Source of the DNA: Roseovarius mucosus
Lineage (GTDB): Bacteria > Pseudomonadota > Alphaproteobacteria > Rhodobacterales > Rhodobacteraceae
NCBI RefSeq assembly: GCF_002080415.1
Contig: NZ_CP020474.1
Span: 558,001 to 622,000 of the forward strand
Length of the DNA: 64,000 nt
Reading direction: 5' to 3'
Shown here: one piece after another, positions 19,801 to 27,718 of the stretch
Layout of the letters: each line of letters starts with the position of its first letter
How positions within the stretch are numbered: the first letter of the stretch is position 1
The notes under the pieces: model-generated
Databases searched by the model: none
What the model was told of the DNA's origin: nothing
The model's input: only the letters and a program-made list of their open reading frames with translations
Program-made: the position numbers and the translations under genes

Positions 19801-20293
19801 CAACCAGCGCCCATTCGCTCTGATGCAGCACGGTAGACGACTCGCCCGTGTGGTCATCCCCCATCGCCATCAGAACGCCGCCATGCTTTGAGGTGCCCGC
19901 CATATTGGCGTGCCGCATCACATCGCCAGAGCGGTCCACCCCCGGCCCCTTGCCATACCAAAGGCCAAAAACACCGTCATATTTGCCTTCGCCACGCAAT
20001 TCCGCCTGCTGCGATCCCCAGAGCGCAGTCGCCGCCAGATCTTCGTTCAGCCCTTCCTCGAACCGCACCTCAGCCGCGCGCAGCACCTTTTCTGCCCGCA
20101 GCATCTGTTGATCCACAGCCCCAAGCGGCGAACCGCGATAGCCTGTCACATAGCCTGCGGTGTTCAATCCCGCGGCCCGGTCGCGCGCTGCCTGCATCAG
20201 CATCAGCCGCACCAGCGCCTGCGTTCCGTTCAAAAGAACCGGCGATTTTTCCAGATCGAAACGGTCGTTCAGCGTCACCTTTTGCGTGGTCAT
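16874..20293 (-). CDS. Indolepyruvate ferredoxin oxidoreductase, fused subunits
   Basis: A 1139-residue thiamine-diphosphate enzyme that oxidatively decarboxylates aryl pyruvates from aromatic amino acid breakdown to aryl-acetyl-CoA. Order: N-terminal pyruvate-oxidoreductase domain, TPP domain with CSGCPHNTSTRLPEGARAYAG and GDGTYNHSG, a cysteine-rich segment CEGCGDCGVQSNC for an iron-sulfur cluster, and a C-terminal gamma-like domain (ITGVGGTGVVTIGAVMAQAA). IorA and IorB are thus fused, as is usual in Proteobacteria. The ATG at 20291-20293 follows GGGAGGCACGCT. The divergent LysR gene and the palindrome between them point to its control. Confidence 0.92.
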   Translation of the reverse strand: MTTQKVTLNDRFDLEKSPVLLNGTQALVRLMLMQAARDRAAGLNTAGYVTGYRGSPLGAVDQQMLRAEKVLRAAEVRFEEGLNEDLAATALWGSQQAELRGEGKYDGVFGLWYGKGPGVDRSGDVMRHANMAGTSKHGGVLMAMGDDHTGESSTVLHQSEWALVDAYMPVVSPAGVQEILDYGIYGYALSRFAGVWVGLKTMKDTVEATSVVDGRPDRVQLVTPDLPMPEGGLNIRLIDTPHAQETRMIDFKRFAAEAFSRANGMDKRVLGKAGAKIGFVAAGKNWLDLVHALDLLGVDAAEAERLGITTYKVGQVFPLDMQGFHDWAEGLDLIVVVEEKRKLIEVQIKEAIFDDRRGRRVYGWYKGGAGGMHREELFPTRGALDPIWIAEKLGGILIEEGRGTDRIKAGLEALSEARRNDNAAEIATRLPYFCSGCPHNTSTRLPEGARAYAGIGCHYMVQWMDRETTGFTHMGGEGANWIGEAPFSTRKHVFQNLGDGTYNHSGVQAIRAALAAGTTITYKILYNDAVAMTGGQPNEGGLNAPRIAAELRAMGVQHLAVVYDEKEDVDLKSFPQGVEFSERSDLMAVQERLADIEGVSVILYIQTCAAEKRRRRKRGKFPDPDRRVFINTDVCEGCGDCGVQSNCVSIVPVETELGRKRAIDQSSCNKDFSCLKGFCPSFVTVEGAKIRKDSTAEVTLPEMPAPALPAIDGTYNVVITGVGGTGVVTIGAVMAQAAQIDGKGAGMMEMAGLAQKGGAVHIHCRLAENPGDISAIRVATGECDALIGGDLVVSAGAKTLGLTRAGRTGAVVNSHEIITGDFTRNTEFTLPADRLRLALEARLRDAVQMFDASDLAKAVMGDSIYSNMMIFGAAWQRGLIPLSHDAITEAIRLNGAAVDANLRAFEVGRWAALYPAEVEKLLTPKVVAKPKTLAERIDYRVAHLTAYQSKRLARRYLRLLDGITDEGVKDAVAQGYHKVLAYKDEYEVARLHLETAQKARAEFGGDFTLKFHLAPPMLSKMGSDGRPKKREFGSGILRAFGVLARLKGLRGTPLDPFGRTAERRMERALIVQYELDMAEVLPKLTAQTRDAIIALALLPLSIRGFGPVKEGNAAKAATRRTELLAVIRSGGTEMAQAAE

Positions 20294-20340
20294 AGCGTGC
20301 CTCCCTTGGTTGAGGGCCATGCCTCAATATAGGGCAATAT

Positions 20341-20361
20341 TAGGTCACAAATTATGACCTA
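20341..20361. promoter_or_regulatory. LysR-type box between ior and lysR
   Basis: TAGGTCA and TGACCTA form perfect 7-base arms around a 7-base AT-rich centre. Inside it TCA...TGA fits the T-N11-A core of LysR-family sites. It lies 48 bases before the oxidoreductase start and 101 before the lysR start. Confidence 0.6.
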
Positions 20362-20461
20362 CCAAGTAGATTTTTGTGAAAATGTCGCAGCTGTCCTATA
20401 AGTGATGGATGATTATCTGCTATTACGTTATCGGTGCCAGTTTCCTAAGAAAGTGAAAGTT

Positions 20462-21367
20462 ATGGATTGGGACAAGCTCAGAATCTTTCATGCCGTTGCA
20501 GACGCGGGCAGTCTCACCCATGCCGGAGAGCAGCTACACCTGTCGCAATCCGCCGTTAGTCGGCAGGTGCGCGCCCTTGAGGAATCGCTCAACGCTACGC
20601 TGTTTCACCGTCATGCACGCGGACTGATTCTCACGGAACAAGGCGAATTGCTGTTCGATGCGACCCGCGCGATGATGAAACGCTTGGACGCCGCCACCGC
20701 CCGCATTCGTGACAGCGAAGAAGAGGTGTTCGGTGATCTGCGCGTCACCACCACCACCGGTTTTGGCACGCTTTGGCTGGCCCCGCGCCTGCCCAAACTC
20801 TACGAAAAATATCCCGACCTCAAGATTGACCTCATGCTTGAAGAACGCGTGCTCGACCTGCCAATGCGAGAGGCCGATGTTGCCATTCGCATGAAAGAAC
20901 CGTCTCAGGCCGACCTCATCCGCAAGCGGTTGATGAGCGTGCATATGTGCCTCTATGCAACGCAATCGTATCTTGACGCCCATGGTGAACCTTCCTCGCT
21001 AGAAGACATGAGCGCGCATCGCCTGATCTGCCAAAACCCACGTTCGGCGCAGGTGGGCGCGGGCGCGATGCTGGTCAACGAGCTGATGACCAACGACATC
21101 TCGTCTTTGCTGACGGTCAACAACTACTTTGGGGTGTTGCAGGGCGTGCTGAATGATCTCGGCATCGGCGTTTTGCCCGATTACCTGATCCGCGATTTTC
21201 CGCAGCTTGTCCGCGTCCTGCCAGAGGTCCAATCCGTCGAAGTGCCGGTATTTCTCGCCTATCCAGAAGAGCTGCGCCATTCCAAGCGGATCGCCGCCTT
21301 TCGGGACTTCGTGCAAGACGAAATCATCTCCTACCGCAAAACGGTTAAGGAACAGGCAGTTAGCTAA
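20462..21367 (+). CDS. LysR family transcriptional regulator
   Basis: A 301-residue regulator with an N-terminal winged helix (MDWDKLRIFHAVADAGSLTHAGEQLHLSQSAVSRQVRALE) and a C-terminal LysR substrate domain beginning near residue 90 (GDLRVTTTTGFGTLWLAPRLP). The ATG at 20462 matches the family start; a GTG 60 bases earlier would add a non-homologous tail. Divergence from the indolepyruvate oxidoreductase and the T-N11-A box suggest control of that gene and of itself, possibly by an aromatic keto acid. The effector is not known. Confidence 0.9.
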   Translation: MDWDKLRIFHAVADAGSLTHAGEQLHLSQSAVSRQVRALEESLNATLFHRHARGLILTEQGELLFDATRAMMKRLDAATARIRDSEEEVFGDLRVTTTTGFGTLWLAPRLPKLYEKYPDLKIDLMLEERVLDLPMREADVAIRMKEPSQADLIRKRLMSVHMCLYATQSYLDAHGEPSSLEDMSAHRLICQNPRSAQVGAGAMLVNELMTNDISSLLTVNNYFGVLQGVLNDLGIGVLPDYLIRDFPQLVRVLPEVQSVEVPVFLAYPEELRHSKRIAAFRDFVQDEIISYRKTVKEQAVS

Positions 21368-21476
21368 GGTTTCAAGCAGGCTTGGTTTAAGCCATGCGCA
21401 AACCGCATAGCGGGCATGCTGCACCTGCGGCAAATTTCATCTTGATTGGACAGAACTGCACCCTTATTTGCCAATC

Positions 21477-21557
21477 GTGACGGTGATAGCCGCAAGGCAG
21501 TCACCCTCATACCTCCCTGTTGGACTTCGGCCGAGCTTAGTGCTCGGCCTTTTTTTT
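21477..21557 (+). ncRNA. Candidate small RNA with anti-Shine-Dalgarno linker
   Basis: A compact structured stretch in the gap after lysR. First hairpin: GGTGAT (21482-21487) pairs with GTCACC (21500-21505), one A/A mismatch, then GCC with GGC closed by a GCAA tetraloop. A linker follows with ACCTCCCTG (21511-21519), complementary to ribosome binding sites. It ends in a strong terminator (21529-21557). TTGATT at 21442 and TTATTT at 21464, 16 bases apart, could be the promoter and would give a transcript of about 80 bases. It may instead be only the lysR 3' end; no RNA data are available. Confidence 0.5.
21529..21557 (+). terminator. Strong Rho-independent terminator
   Basis: GGCCGAGC pairs perfectly with GCTCGGCC around TTAGT and is followed by eight T residues. 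It lies 161 bases after the lysR stop, further than usual for a simple gene terminator. Confidence 0.92.
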
Positions 21558-21600
21558 CGCGCTGCCGGATTTTCGGGCAGACCGCTCAGATCCAGCCCGC

Positions 21601-22731
21601 TCAGATCACCGGCAGGTTGGGCGGTGCAAACCGGGAAAGCCGCTGCGCCCGTCCATAGCGGATCACGATGTTTTCCTCATGCACCATGATCATCCCCGGC
21701 GCGACCTCTACCCCCGGCTCTAGCGTGATCACCATGCCGGGCCTCAGCACCGTGTGATCCTTGGCCGTAAGCGACAGGCCTTCGGTCAATTGCATGCCCA
21801 AACCATGCCCCAATCGCCCCGAGCGTTCATCCGCCCCGGTGATCCGCGCCATCGCCTGCCAGACGTCAAAGGCGGTCGCGCCTGCGCGCGCCGCCTCTTC
21901 CCCGGCCTCTGTCGCCTCGATCAACCGCGCATGCGCCGCACTTTGCTCTGCCGTGGCATGGCCTATGGCAAAGTTGCGATCATAGTCGCAAAAATAGCCA
22001 TCCCAGACCGCGCCCGTATCCAGCATCAGCACATCGCCCGCCGCCAGATGTGTCTCTCCGGCGGGCGAAATCACATCCGCATAGCCCATCGGGCCCGCGC
22101 CTCCGGCAATATAGGACACCCAATCTGCGCCTTTTTCCAGCAAGAGCCGCTGAAAATCGCGAAACACCGCGCTCAGTGGCACGCCCGGTTCCGCAATCTC
22201 GCCCACCCGGTCAAAGGCCCGCCCCGCAATATCGCAAATATGCGCGATCTTGACGATTTCGGCCTCGGATTTGATGGCCCGCAGCCCCGCAACAATCCCG
22301 GCCTCGTCACGAAACACCAACCCGCTCGCGCGCTTGACCCGCTCAAACTCCGCCAAAGGCATGCGCAAGTGGCTCTCAGGGCCAGAGGGCACCCCCACCG
22401 GCCCGCCAATCTCGCGCAGCGTCTCGGCCAAGAGCGACACGCCATCATCTTCGGGGTCCGGGGCCGCCCATGTACGAATATCGCGCACCCATGTCCGCCC
22501 CATCAGGGCCGCGCCAATCGTAGGGATAACCGCCACCGGATCACCCGACGCAGGCAGGATCAGAAACCAAGGGCGGCTTGGGCTTTCCCAGAACCGGGTC
22601 AGATAGCCGGTGAAATACCGGATTTCCGGCTCGGTTGTCAGCAAAAGCGCGCCAAGCCCTATCTCGGCCATGCCTGCTTGCGCCGCGCGCAGCCGCGCCT
22701 TGAACTCTGCCGGCGCGAACCCGCGCCTCAC
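21601..22731 (-). CDS. M24 family metallopeptidase/hydrolase
   Basis: Pita-bread-fold hydrolase of 376 residues related to Xaa-Pro peptidases and to ectoine hydrolase DoeA. Metal ligands are visible in LMLDTGAVWDGYFCDYDRNFAIG, in GHGLGM, in LEPGVEV and in HEENIVI. The N-terminal creatinase-like domain (LGALLLTTEPEIRYFTGY) is present. The start is the GTG at 22729-22731 that overlaps the stop of the lyase gene as GTGA and follows AGAGGC; an earlier TTG would overlap by 31 bases. Coupling to a PLP lyase suggests joint breakdown of an amino-acid derivative. Confidence 0.85.
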   Translation of the reverse strand: MRRGFAPAEFKARLRAAQAGMAEIGLGALLLTTEPEIRYFTGYLTRFWESPSRPWFLILPASGDPVAVIPTIGAALMGRTWVRDIRTWAAPDPEDDGVSLLAETLREIGGPVGVPSGPESHLRMPLAEFERVKRASGLVFRDEAGIVAGLRAIKSEAEIVKIAHICDIAGRAFDRVGEIAEPGVPLSAVFRDFQRLLLEKGADWVSYIAGGAGPMGYADVISPAGETHLAAGDVLMLDTGAVWDGYFCDYDRNFAIGHATAEQSAAHARLIEATEAGEEAARAGATAFDVWQAMARITGADERSGRLGHGLGMQLTEGLSLTAKDHTVLRPGMVITLEPGVEVAPGMIMVHEENIVIRYGRAQRLSRFAPPNLPVI

Positions 22732-23759
22732 GCCTCTGGACCTTCGCTGAGAATACAAAGCACTCGCGCGCCCGCGCCAAGCGCCAGCCCGGCAATCGCC
22801 GCCACCCCAGCCGCCCCCGAAGGCGTCGTCGTCAGCCCCTGCGCCGCCAACCCCTCGAGCACCGCCTCGGCCTCGTCATCCGTGATGGTCACGAACGCAT
22901 CGGCATCCCGCGCCAATCCCTTGAGCGCGATCAGTGATGGCACCTTGCAATCCAGCCGCCCCATGTTGGACACCGGCCCGCTTGTCTCTAGGGCGCGTCC
23001 CGCGCGAATGCTCTCGTAAAGGGCTGGCGCGCGGTCAGGTTCCACCACGATGATCCGGGGCGCATCGCCCCAGACCTGCCGGAACCATGCCGCGCAAGCC
23101 CCCGCCAGCCCGCCCACCCCTGCCTGCAACAGAATATGCGTAGGCACTTCCGGCATCTGGCGCGCGGCCTCTTCAGCCATGGCCAGATATCCCTCCATCA
23201 ACCGATGCGGCAAATCAAGATAACCGGGCCAGGAACTGTCCGACAATAGCGTCCAGTCGTTATCCATCGCCGCGCGCCCCGCCGCGACCATACTGGCCTC
23301 GTACTCTTGCCCCTCGCGCACCACCTCGGCGCCCTTGGCACGCAGTCGCGCGGCAAACCCCTCGGGCACGGTTTCCGCCAGATAGATCACCGCCCGCGCC
23401 CCGAATAGCCGCGCCCCCGCCGCAACCGACATGCCATGATTGCCCGCACTCGCCGTCACATAGGTGCGCCCCACCAGCGCGTGGCTCATATCCTCGGCCC
23501 CGGTTTCTGCCGCCTCATGGGCGATCACATAGGCCGCCCCCAGCGCCTTGAAACTGCCCAGCCCCATGCGCCCGCGCTCATCCTTGGCCCAGACCTTTGG
23601 CGCAAATCCCGTTACGGACACCAGCGGCGTCTCTGCCGCTGCCGGGCACCGCCCCAAAAGTGCTTGCACCGCGCCCACATCCACGCTTGGCCATGGTGCG
23701 CCGGTCAGAACCGTCTCAGGCAATCCCTCACCGCGCCACGGATTGTCGATTTCTTGCAT
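22728..23759 (-). CDS. PLP-dependent lyase, diaminopropionate ammonia-lyase-like
   Basis: Fold type II PLP enzyme of 343 residues. The PLP lysine is in GLGSFKALGAAYV (about residue 70), followed by TASAGNHGMSVAAGARLFGA, and a glycine-rich phosphate loop occurs in QAGVGGLAGACAAWFR. The pattern is closest to diaminopropionate ammonia-lyase (DpaL/YgeX) and to threonine dehydratase-like EutB proteins of ectoine degradation. It is overlapped by the downstream M24 hydrolase. A hairpin separates it from coxM, so it may or may not belong to the cox transcript. Confidence 0.82.
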   Translation of the reverse strand: MQEIDNPWRGEGLPETVLTGAPWPSVDVGAVQALLGRCPAAAETPLVSVTGFAPKVWAKDERGRMGLGSFKALGAAYVIAHEAAETGAEDMSHALVGRTYVTASAGNHGMSVAAGARLFGARAVIYLAETVPEGFAARLRAKGAEVVREGQEYEASMVAAGRAAMDNDWTLLSDSSWPGYLDLPHRLMEGYLAMAEEAARQMPEVPTHILLQAGVGGLAGACAAWFRQVWGDAPRIIVVEPDRAPALYESIRAGRALETSGPVSNMGRLDCKVPSLIALKGLARDADAFVTITDDEAEAVLEGLAAQGLTTTPSGAAGVAAIAGLALGAGARVLCILSEGPEA

Positions 23760-23780
23760 GTCGTCCCCTGTCCCTCATGA

Positions 23781-23808
23781 AAATGGCGGGTCCCGAGACC
23801 CGCCATTT
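23781..23808 (-). terminator. Hairpin after coxM
   Basis: Perfect 12-base inverted repeat AAATGGCGGGTC / GACCCGCCATTT around a 4-base loop. On the minus strand the stem runs into ATTTTC, so it can act as a terminator of the cox genes just before the PLP lyase gene. Confidence 0.7.
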
Positions 23809-23834
23809 CAAACCTCACCGCAGTCTAACAGCGC

Positions 23835-24623
23835 TCAGTGCGCCGCCGCAACCGCCCGCCGCGTCATCACACCAACCAGATGCGCGCGGTATGCCCCCGA
23901 CCCATGCAGGTCCGAGATCATACCATCCCCCGACAGGGTCAGCCCCTCCAACGCCTCGGCCGCAAAATTGCCCGACAGCGCCGCCTCGGCCTCGGCCCAG
24001 CGGAACACACCTTCTTCCGACGCGCCCGTCACGGCGACGCGCACGCCCCCGGCGTATTTGGCAACAAACACCCCCACGAGCGCAAAGCGCGAGGCCGGTT
24101 GCTCGAACTTCTGATAGCTGGCCTTTTCCGGCACAGGAAAGCGCACTTCGGTGATGATCTCGCCATCCTCAAGGGCCGTGGTGAACATGCCTTGAAAATA
24201 GTCATCCGCCGCGATGCTCCGGTTGGAGGTGATCACAGTCGCCCCCGATCCCAGCACCGCCGCCGGATAACAGGCAGAGGGGTCGTTATTGGCAAGGCTC
24301 CCACCGATGGTCCCGCGATTGCGCACCGCCGGATCACCGATATGCCCCGCCAACCCCGCCAGCGCCGGATAGGCCCCGGCCCCGGCTGCCACTTCGGCAT
24401 GGGTGGTGCCCCCACCGATGCAAAGCGCGCCATCATCAGCGGTGCAAATCCCCTGCATCTCTTTGATCGCCGACAGGCACACCAGCTTGGCGGGGGCCGC
24501 CAGCCGTTGCTTCAGCGTCGGGATCAGGGTTTGCCCCCCACCCAGCGCCTGTGCCTCTTCTGTGCCCAGCGCCGCAATGGCATCAGCAATGGTAGCGGGA
24601 CGTTCGATATCGAATGCATACAT
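23835..24623 (-). CDS. coxM: CO dehydrogenase-like medium subunit (FAD)
   Basis: FAD-binding subunit of a xanthine-oxidase-family molybdenum hydroxylase, 262 residues. Seen are GGGQTLIPTLKQRL near residue 28 (FAD loop), the GHIGDPAVRNRGTIGGSLANNDPSACYPAAVLGSGA block, and the C-terminal CO_deh_flav_C region. It passes electrons from the small to the FAD site. It starts 11 bases after coxL. The name follows the family; with a form II large subunit, CO may not be the substrate. Confidence 0.9.
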   Translation of the reverse strand: MYAFDIERPATIADAIAALGTEEAQALGGGQTLIPTLKQRLAAPAKLVCLSAIKEMQGICTADDGALCIGGGTTHAEVAAGAGAYPALAGLAGHIGDPAVRNRGTIGGSLANNDPSACYPAAVLGSGATVITSNRSIAADDYFQGMFTTALEDGEIITEVRFPVPEKASYQKFEQPASRFALVGVFVAKYAGGVRVAVTGASEEGVFRWAEAEAALSGNFAAEALEGLTLSGDGMISDLHGSGAYRAHLVGVMTRRAVAAAH

Positions 24624-24634
24624 GATCGCTCTCC

Positions 24635-26998
24635 TTACCCTTGCATCGCTTGCCAGACGCGCGACGGCGACAGCGGCATATCAATATGGGTGATGTTCCG
24701 CCCCGACCGTTGCAGCGCATCAATCACCGCATTGACCACCGCAGGCGGGCTGCCAATCGCCCCAGCCTCGCCACAGCCCTTCACACCCAAGGGGTTGTGC
24801 GTGCAGGGCGTCTGACAGGAATGATCCACCTGATAGAACGGCACATCATCGGCACGCGGCATGGCATAATCCATATAGCTGCCCGTCTGAAGCTGTCCGT
24901 TCTCGTCATAGACGCAGGATTCCAGCAAGGCCTGACCAATCCCTTGACCAATGCCGCCATGCACCTGCCCCGACACGATCATCGGATTGATGATATTGCC
25001 GAAATCATCCGCGGCGGCAAAGCGCTCGATCGTGACTTTCCCTGTGTCCGGGTCCACCTCAACCTCACAGGCATAGGCCCCCGAGGGATAGGTGAAATTC
25101 GACGGATCATAAAACGCCGTCTCTTCCAAACCCGGCTCGATATCCGCCAGCGGATAGTTATGCGGCACATAGGCGGCGAGGGTCACATCGCCCCAGGCCA
25201 CCGATTTATCCGTGCCCGCAACACTGAACTTCCCATCTTTCAGCTCGATATCGGCCTCCGAGGCCTCCATCAGATGCGCCGCGATCTTCTTGGCCTTGTT
25301 GATGATCTTTTCGGTCGCACGCACCATCGCCGAGCCACCAACCGCGATGGACCGCGACCCGTAGGTGCCCATGCCCATCGGAGTATTAGCGGTGTCGCCA
25401 TGCACGATCTCGACCATATTGGCGTCAATGCCGATCATCTCGGCCACCACCTGCGCGAAAGAGGTCTCGTGCCCCTGCCCGTGGCTATGGCTGCCGGTCA
25501 TCACCACCAGCCCGCCGGTGGCATTCACCCGCACCGTCGCACTCTCGTAAAGACCCGCACGCGCGCCCAATTGCCCGACAAGGTTCGAGGGCGCGATGCC
25601 GCAGGCCTCGATATAGCAATTGATGCCCAGACCGCGCAGCTTGCCCTTGGCGGCACTTGCCTCACGCCGCGCCTCGAAACCACCGAAATCCGCGATCTCT
25701 TCCAGCTTGTCCATCGTGGCATGGTAATCGCCGGTGTCATATTCCACCGCCACGGGCGTGGCATAGGGGAACTGGGTGATAAAGTTCTGGCGACGCAGCG
25801 CGATGGGATCAACCCCCAATTCCCGCGCCGCCTTGTCGATCACCCGCTCCAATTGATAGGTCGCCTCGGGGCGGCCCGCGCCACGATAGGCATCTACCGG
25901 CACCGTGTTGGTGAACACCGCCTTGACGTTCACATAGATCAACGGCGTGCGGTAATTCCCCGCCATCAGCGTGCCATGCAGCCAGGTGGGCACCGAGGGC
26001 GCAAAGGTGCTCAGATACGCCCCCATATTCGCATAAGTATCGGTGCGAACAGCGGTAAAGTTGTTCTCGGCATCCAGCGCCAATTCGATCTTGGTCACGT
26101 GATCGCGCCCATGGGCATCGGTCATGAAGGCCTCGGACCGCGAACTGGTCCATTTCACCGGCCGGTTGAGCGCCTTGGCCGCAAAGGTGCAAAACGCCTC
26201 TTCCGCATAGTGAAAGATCTTGGATCCGAATCCACCACCCACATCAGGCGCCACCACGCGCAGCTTGTGCTCGGGGATGCCCAGCACAAAGGCCCCCATC
26301 AGCAAACGGATCACATGCGGATTCTGACTGGTGGTGTAAAGCGTCGAATCGCCTGTTGAGCGGTTGAAATCGCCCACCGCCACACGCGGTTCCATCGGAT
26401 TCGCCACCAGCCGGTTGTTGATCAGTTCCAGCGTGGTGACATGCGCCGCCTTGGCAAAGGCCTCATCCACCGCGCCTTTGTTCTCTTCGACAAACCCCCA
26501 GTCATAGCAGAGGTTGTTCTTCAACTCGTCATGCACCAGCGGCGCGCCCGCCTCCAGCGCCTTCTTCATGTCCACAACCGCCGGCAATTCCTCGATGTCG
26601 AGCTCAATTGCCTCGGCGGCATCGCGCGCCTGCGCATAGGTCTCGGCCACCACGGCGGCAATCGGATCGCCGACATGGCGCACCTTGCCACGCGCCAGCA
26701 CCGGATGCCCCGGCTCTTGCATGACCTCGCCAAACCGGTCGGTGACCTGCCAGCCACAGGGCAGCCCGCCCACGGCTTCGAAATCCGCACCGGTGAAAAT
26801 CCGCAACACCCCCGGCATGCTCTCTGCCGTGCGCGTGTCGACCTTGTTCAGCCGCCCATGCGCCACATCCGAGCGCAGGAAATGCACATAGGCCTGACCC
26901 CGCAGATTGATGTCATCGGTGTAATTGCCATTCCCGGTCAGAAACCGGATATCCTCGCGCCGCTTGGTGCTGGCGCCAATGCCGCCGTCTTTTGGCAT
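24635..26998 (-). CDS. coxL: CO dehydrogenase-like large subunit, form II
   Basis: Molybdopterin-cytosine-dinucleotide subunit of 787 residues. The active-site loop reads AYRGAGR at about residues 368-374, the mark of form II; form I CO dehydrogenases have AYxCSFR with the copper-binding cysteine. The catalytic glutamate is in [12 protein letters not shown] near residue 741, and GGGFGSKIF is the molybdopterin loop. The ATG follows GGGAGGAGAATGTC. Form II enzymes have been linked with CO or with other substrates, so the true substrate is unsettled. Confidence 0.92.
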   Translation of the reverse strand: MPKDGGIGASTKRREDIRFLTGNGNYTDDINLRGQAYVHFLRSDVAHGRLNKVDTRTAESMPGVLRIFTGADFEAVGGLPCGWQVTDRFGEVMQEPGHPVLARGKVRHVGDPIAAVVAETYAQARDAAEAIELDIEELPAVVDMKKALEAGAPLVHDELKNNLCYDWGFVEENKGAVDEAFAKAAHVTTLELINNRLVANPMEPRVAVGDFNRSTGDSTLYTTSQNPHVIRLLMGAFVLGIPEHKLRVVAPDVGGGFGSKIFHYAEEAFCTFAAKALNRPVKWTSSRSEAFMTDAHGRDHVTKIELALDAENNFTAVRTDTYANMGAYLSTFAPSVPTWLHGTLMAGNYRTPLIYVNVKAVFTNTVPVDAYRGAGRPEATYQLERVIDKAARELGVDPIALRRQNFITQFPYATPVAVEYDTGDYHATMDKLEEIADFGGFEARREASAAKGKLRGLGINCYIEACGIAPSNLVGQLGARAGLYESATVRVNATGGLVVMTGSHSHGQGHETSFAQVVAEMIGIDANMVEIVHGDTANTPMGMGTYGSRSIAVGGSAMVRATEKIINKAKKIAAHLMEASEADIELKDGKFSVAGTDKSVAWGDVTLAAYVPHNYPLADIEPGLEETAFYDPSNFTYPSGAYACEVEVDPDTGKVTIERFAAADDFGNIINPMIVSGQVHGGIGQGIGQALLESCVYDENGQLQTGSYMDYAMPRADDVPFYQVDHSCQTPCTHNPLGVKGCGEAGAIGSPPAVVNAVIDALQRSGRNITHIDMPLSPSRVWQAMQG

Positions 26999-27065
26999 GA
27001 CATTCTCCTCCCTGAATGATGCGGGGTTTCCCCCATCAAACCCGCAGCGCTTTCATCATTCCCCC

Positions 27066-27107
27066 AATACTCCGAGGGTGCGCCGCAGGCGCGGGGGCAG
27101 CGCCCCC
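27066..27107 (+). repeat. REP-like double palindrome, copy A
   Basis: In the 118-base gap between coxS and coxL. AATACTCCGAGGGTG is followed by two hairpins: GCGCC-GCA-GGCGC (27080-27092) and GGGGGC-AGC-GCCCCC (27093-27107). The flanking word and second hairpin recur, inverted, as copy B at 30947-30980. Confidence 0.75.
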
Positions 27108-27116
27108 TAATACGCC

Positions 27117-27602
27117 TTATTCCGCAGCGATCCGGCTCACGTCCTGACCACTGGCCGCCAAAATCGCCTTGACGATATTGTGATAGCCCGTGCAGCGGCA
27201 AAGATTGCCCTCGAGGTAATCGCGCACCTCAGACTCACTTGGCGTCGGGTTCTCCGCCAAGAGCGCCGCCGCCGACATCACCATGCCGGGCGTGCAGAAC
27301 CCGCATTGCAAGCCGTGATGATCCTGAAACGCCTGCTGAATCGGATGCAGCGTGCCATCCGGCTCGGCCATGCCTTCGATGGTCTTGATCTCGGCACCTT
27401 CGGCCTCGGCGGCAAACATCGTGCAGGATTTCACGGCCTTGCCATCCACATGCACCACGCAGGCCCCACATTGGCTGGTGTCACAGCCCACATGCGTGCC
27501 TGTCAGGCCAAGGGTCTCTCTCAGAAATTCGACAAGAAGCGTGCGGCCCTCGATCTGGCCCGACGCTGGCTTGCCATTCACGGTCATTTTGACCTCAGGC
27601 AT
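27117..27602 (-). CDS. coxS: CO dehydrogenase-like small subunit (2Fe-2S)
   Basis: Iron-sulfur subunit of 161 residues with two [2Fe-2S] sites: the plant-ferredoxin-type set in [23 protein letters not shown] and the C-terminal set in [10 protein letters not shown] and [12 protein letters not shown]. It relays electrons from the molybdenum centre to FAD. The ATG follows GGGAGGAGCCA. Gene order S-L-M differs from the M-S-L order of classical form I cox clusters and agrees with form II clusters. Confidence 0.95.
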   Translation of the reverse strand: MPEVKMTVNGKPASGQIEGRTLLVEFLRETLGLTGTHVGCDTSQCGACVVHVDGKAVKSCTMFAAEAEGAEIKTIEGMAEPDGTLHPIQQAFQDHHGLQCGFCTPGMVMSAAALLAENPTPSESEVRDYLEGNLCRCTGYHNIVKAILAASGQDVSRIAAE

Positions 27603-27718
27603 TGGCTCCTCCCGGTTTGAATTGTCCGTCTCCTCATGAGACCTTAGTAGGAAAGGCCCCGCTGTCCAGTGCGACTAAAGCATGCCTCTTGCCCCTTGAG
27701 AACCCGGTTTCTTGCCCC

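Noticed and set aside
24641..26359. Long plus-strand frame of 572 codons
   Set aside because: Antisense shadow of coxL; the composition is atypical and coxL is unambiguous.
24635..26998. Form I (true aerobic) CO dehydrogenase
   Set aside because: The active-site loop is AYRGAGR, not AYxCSFR, and gene order is S-L-M.
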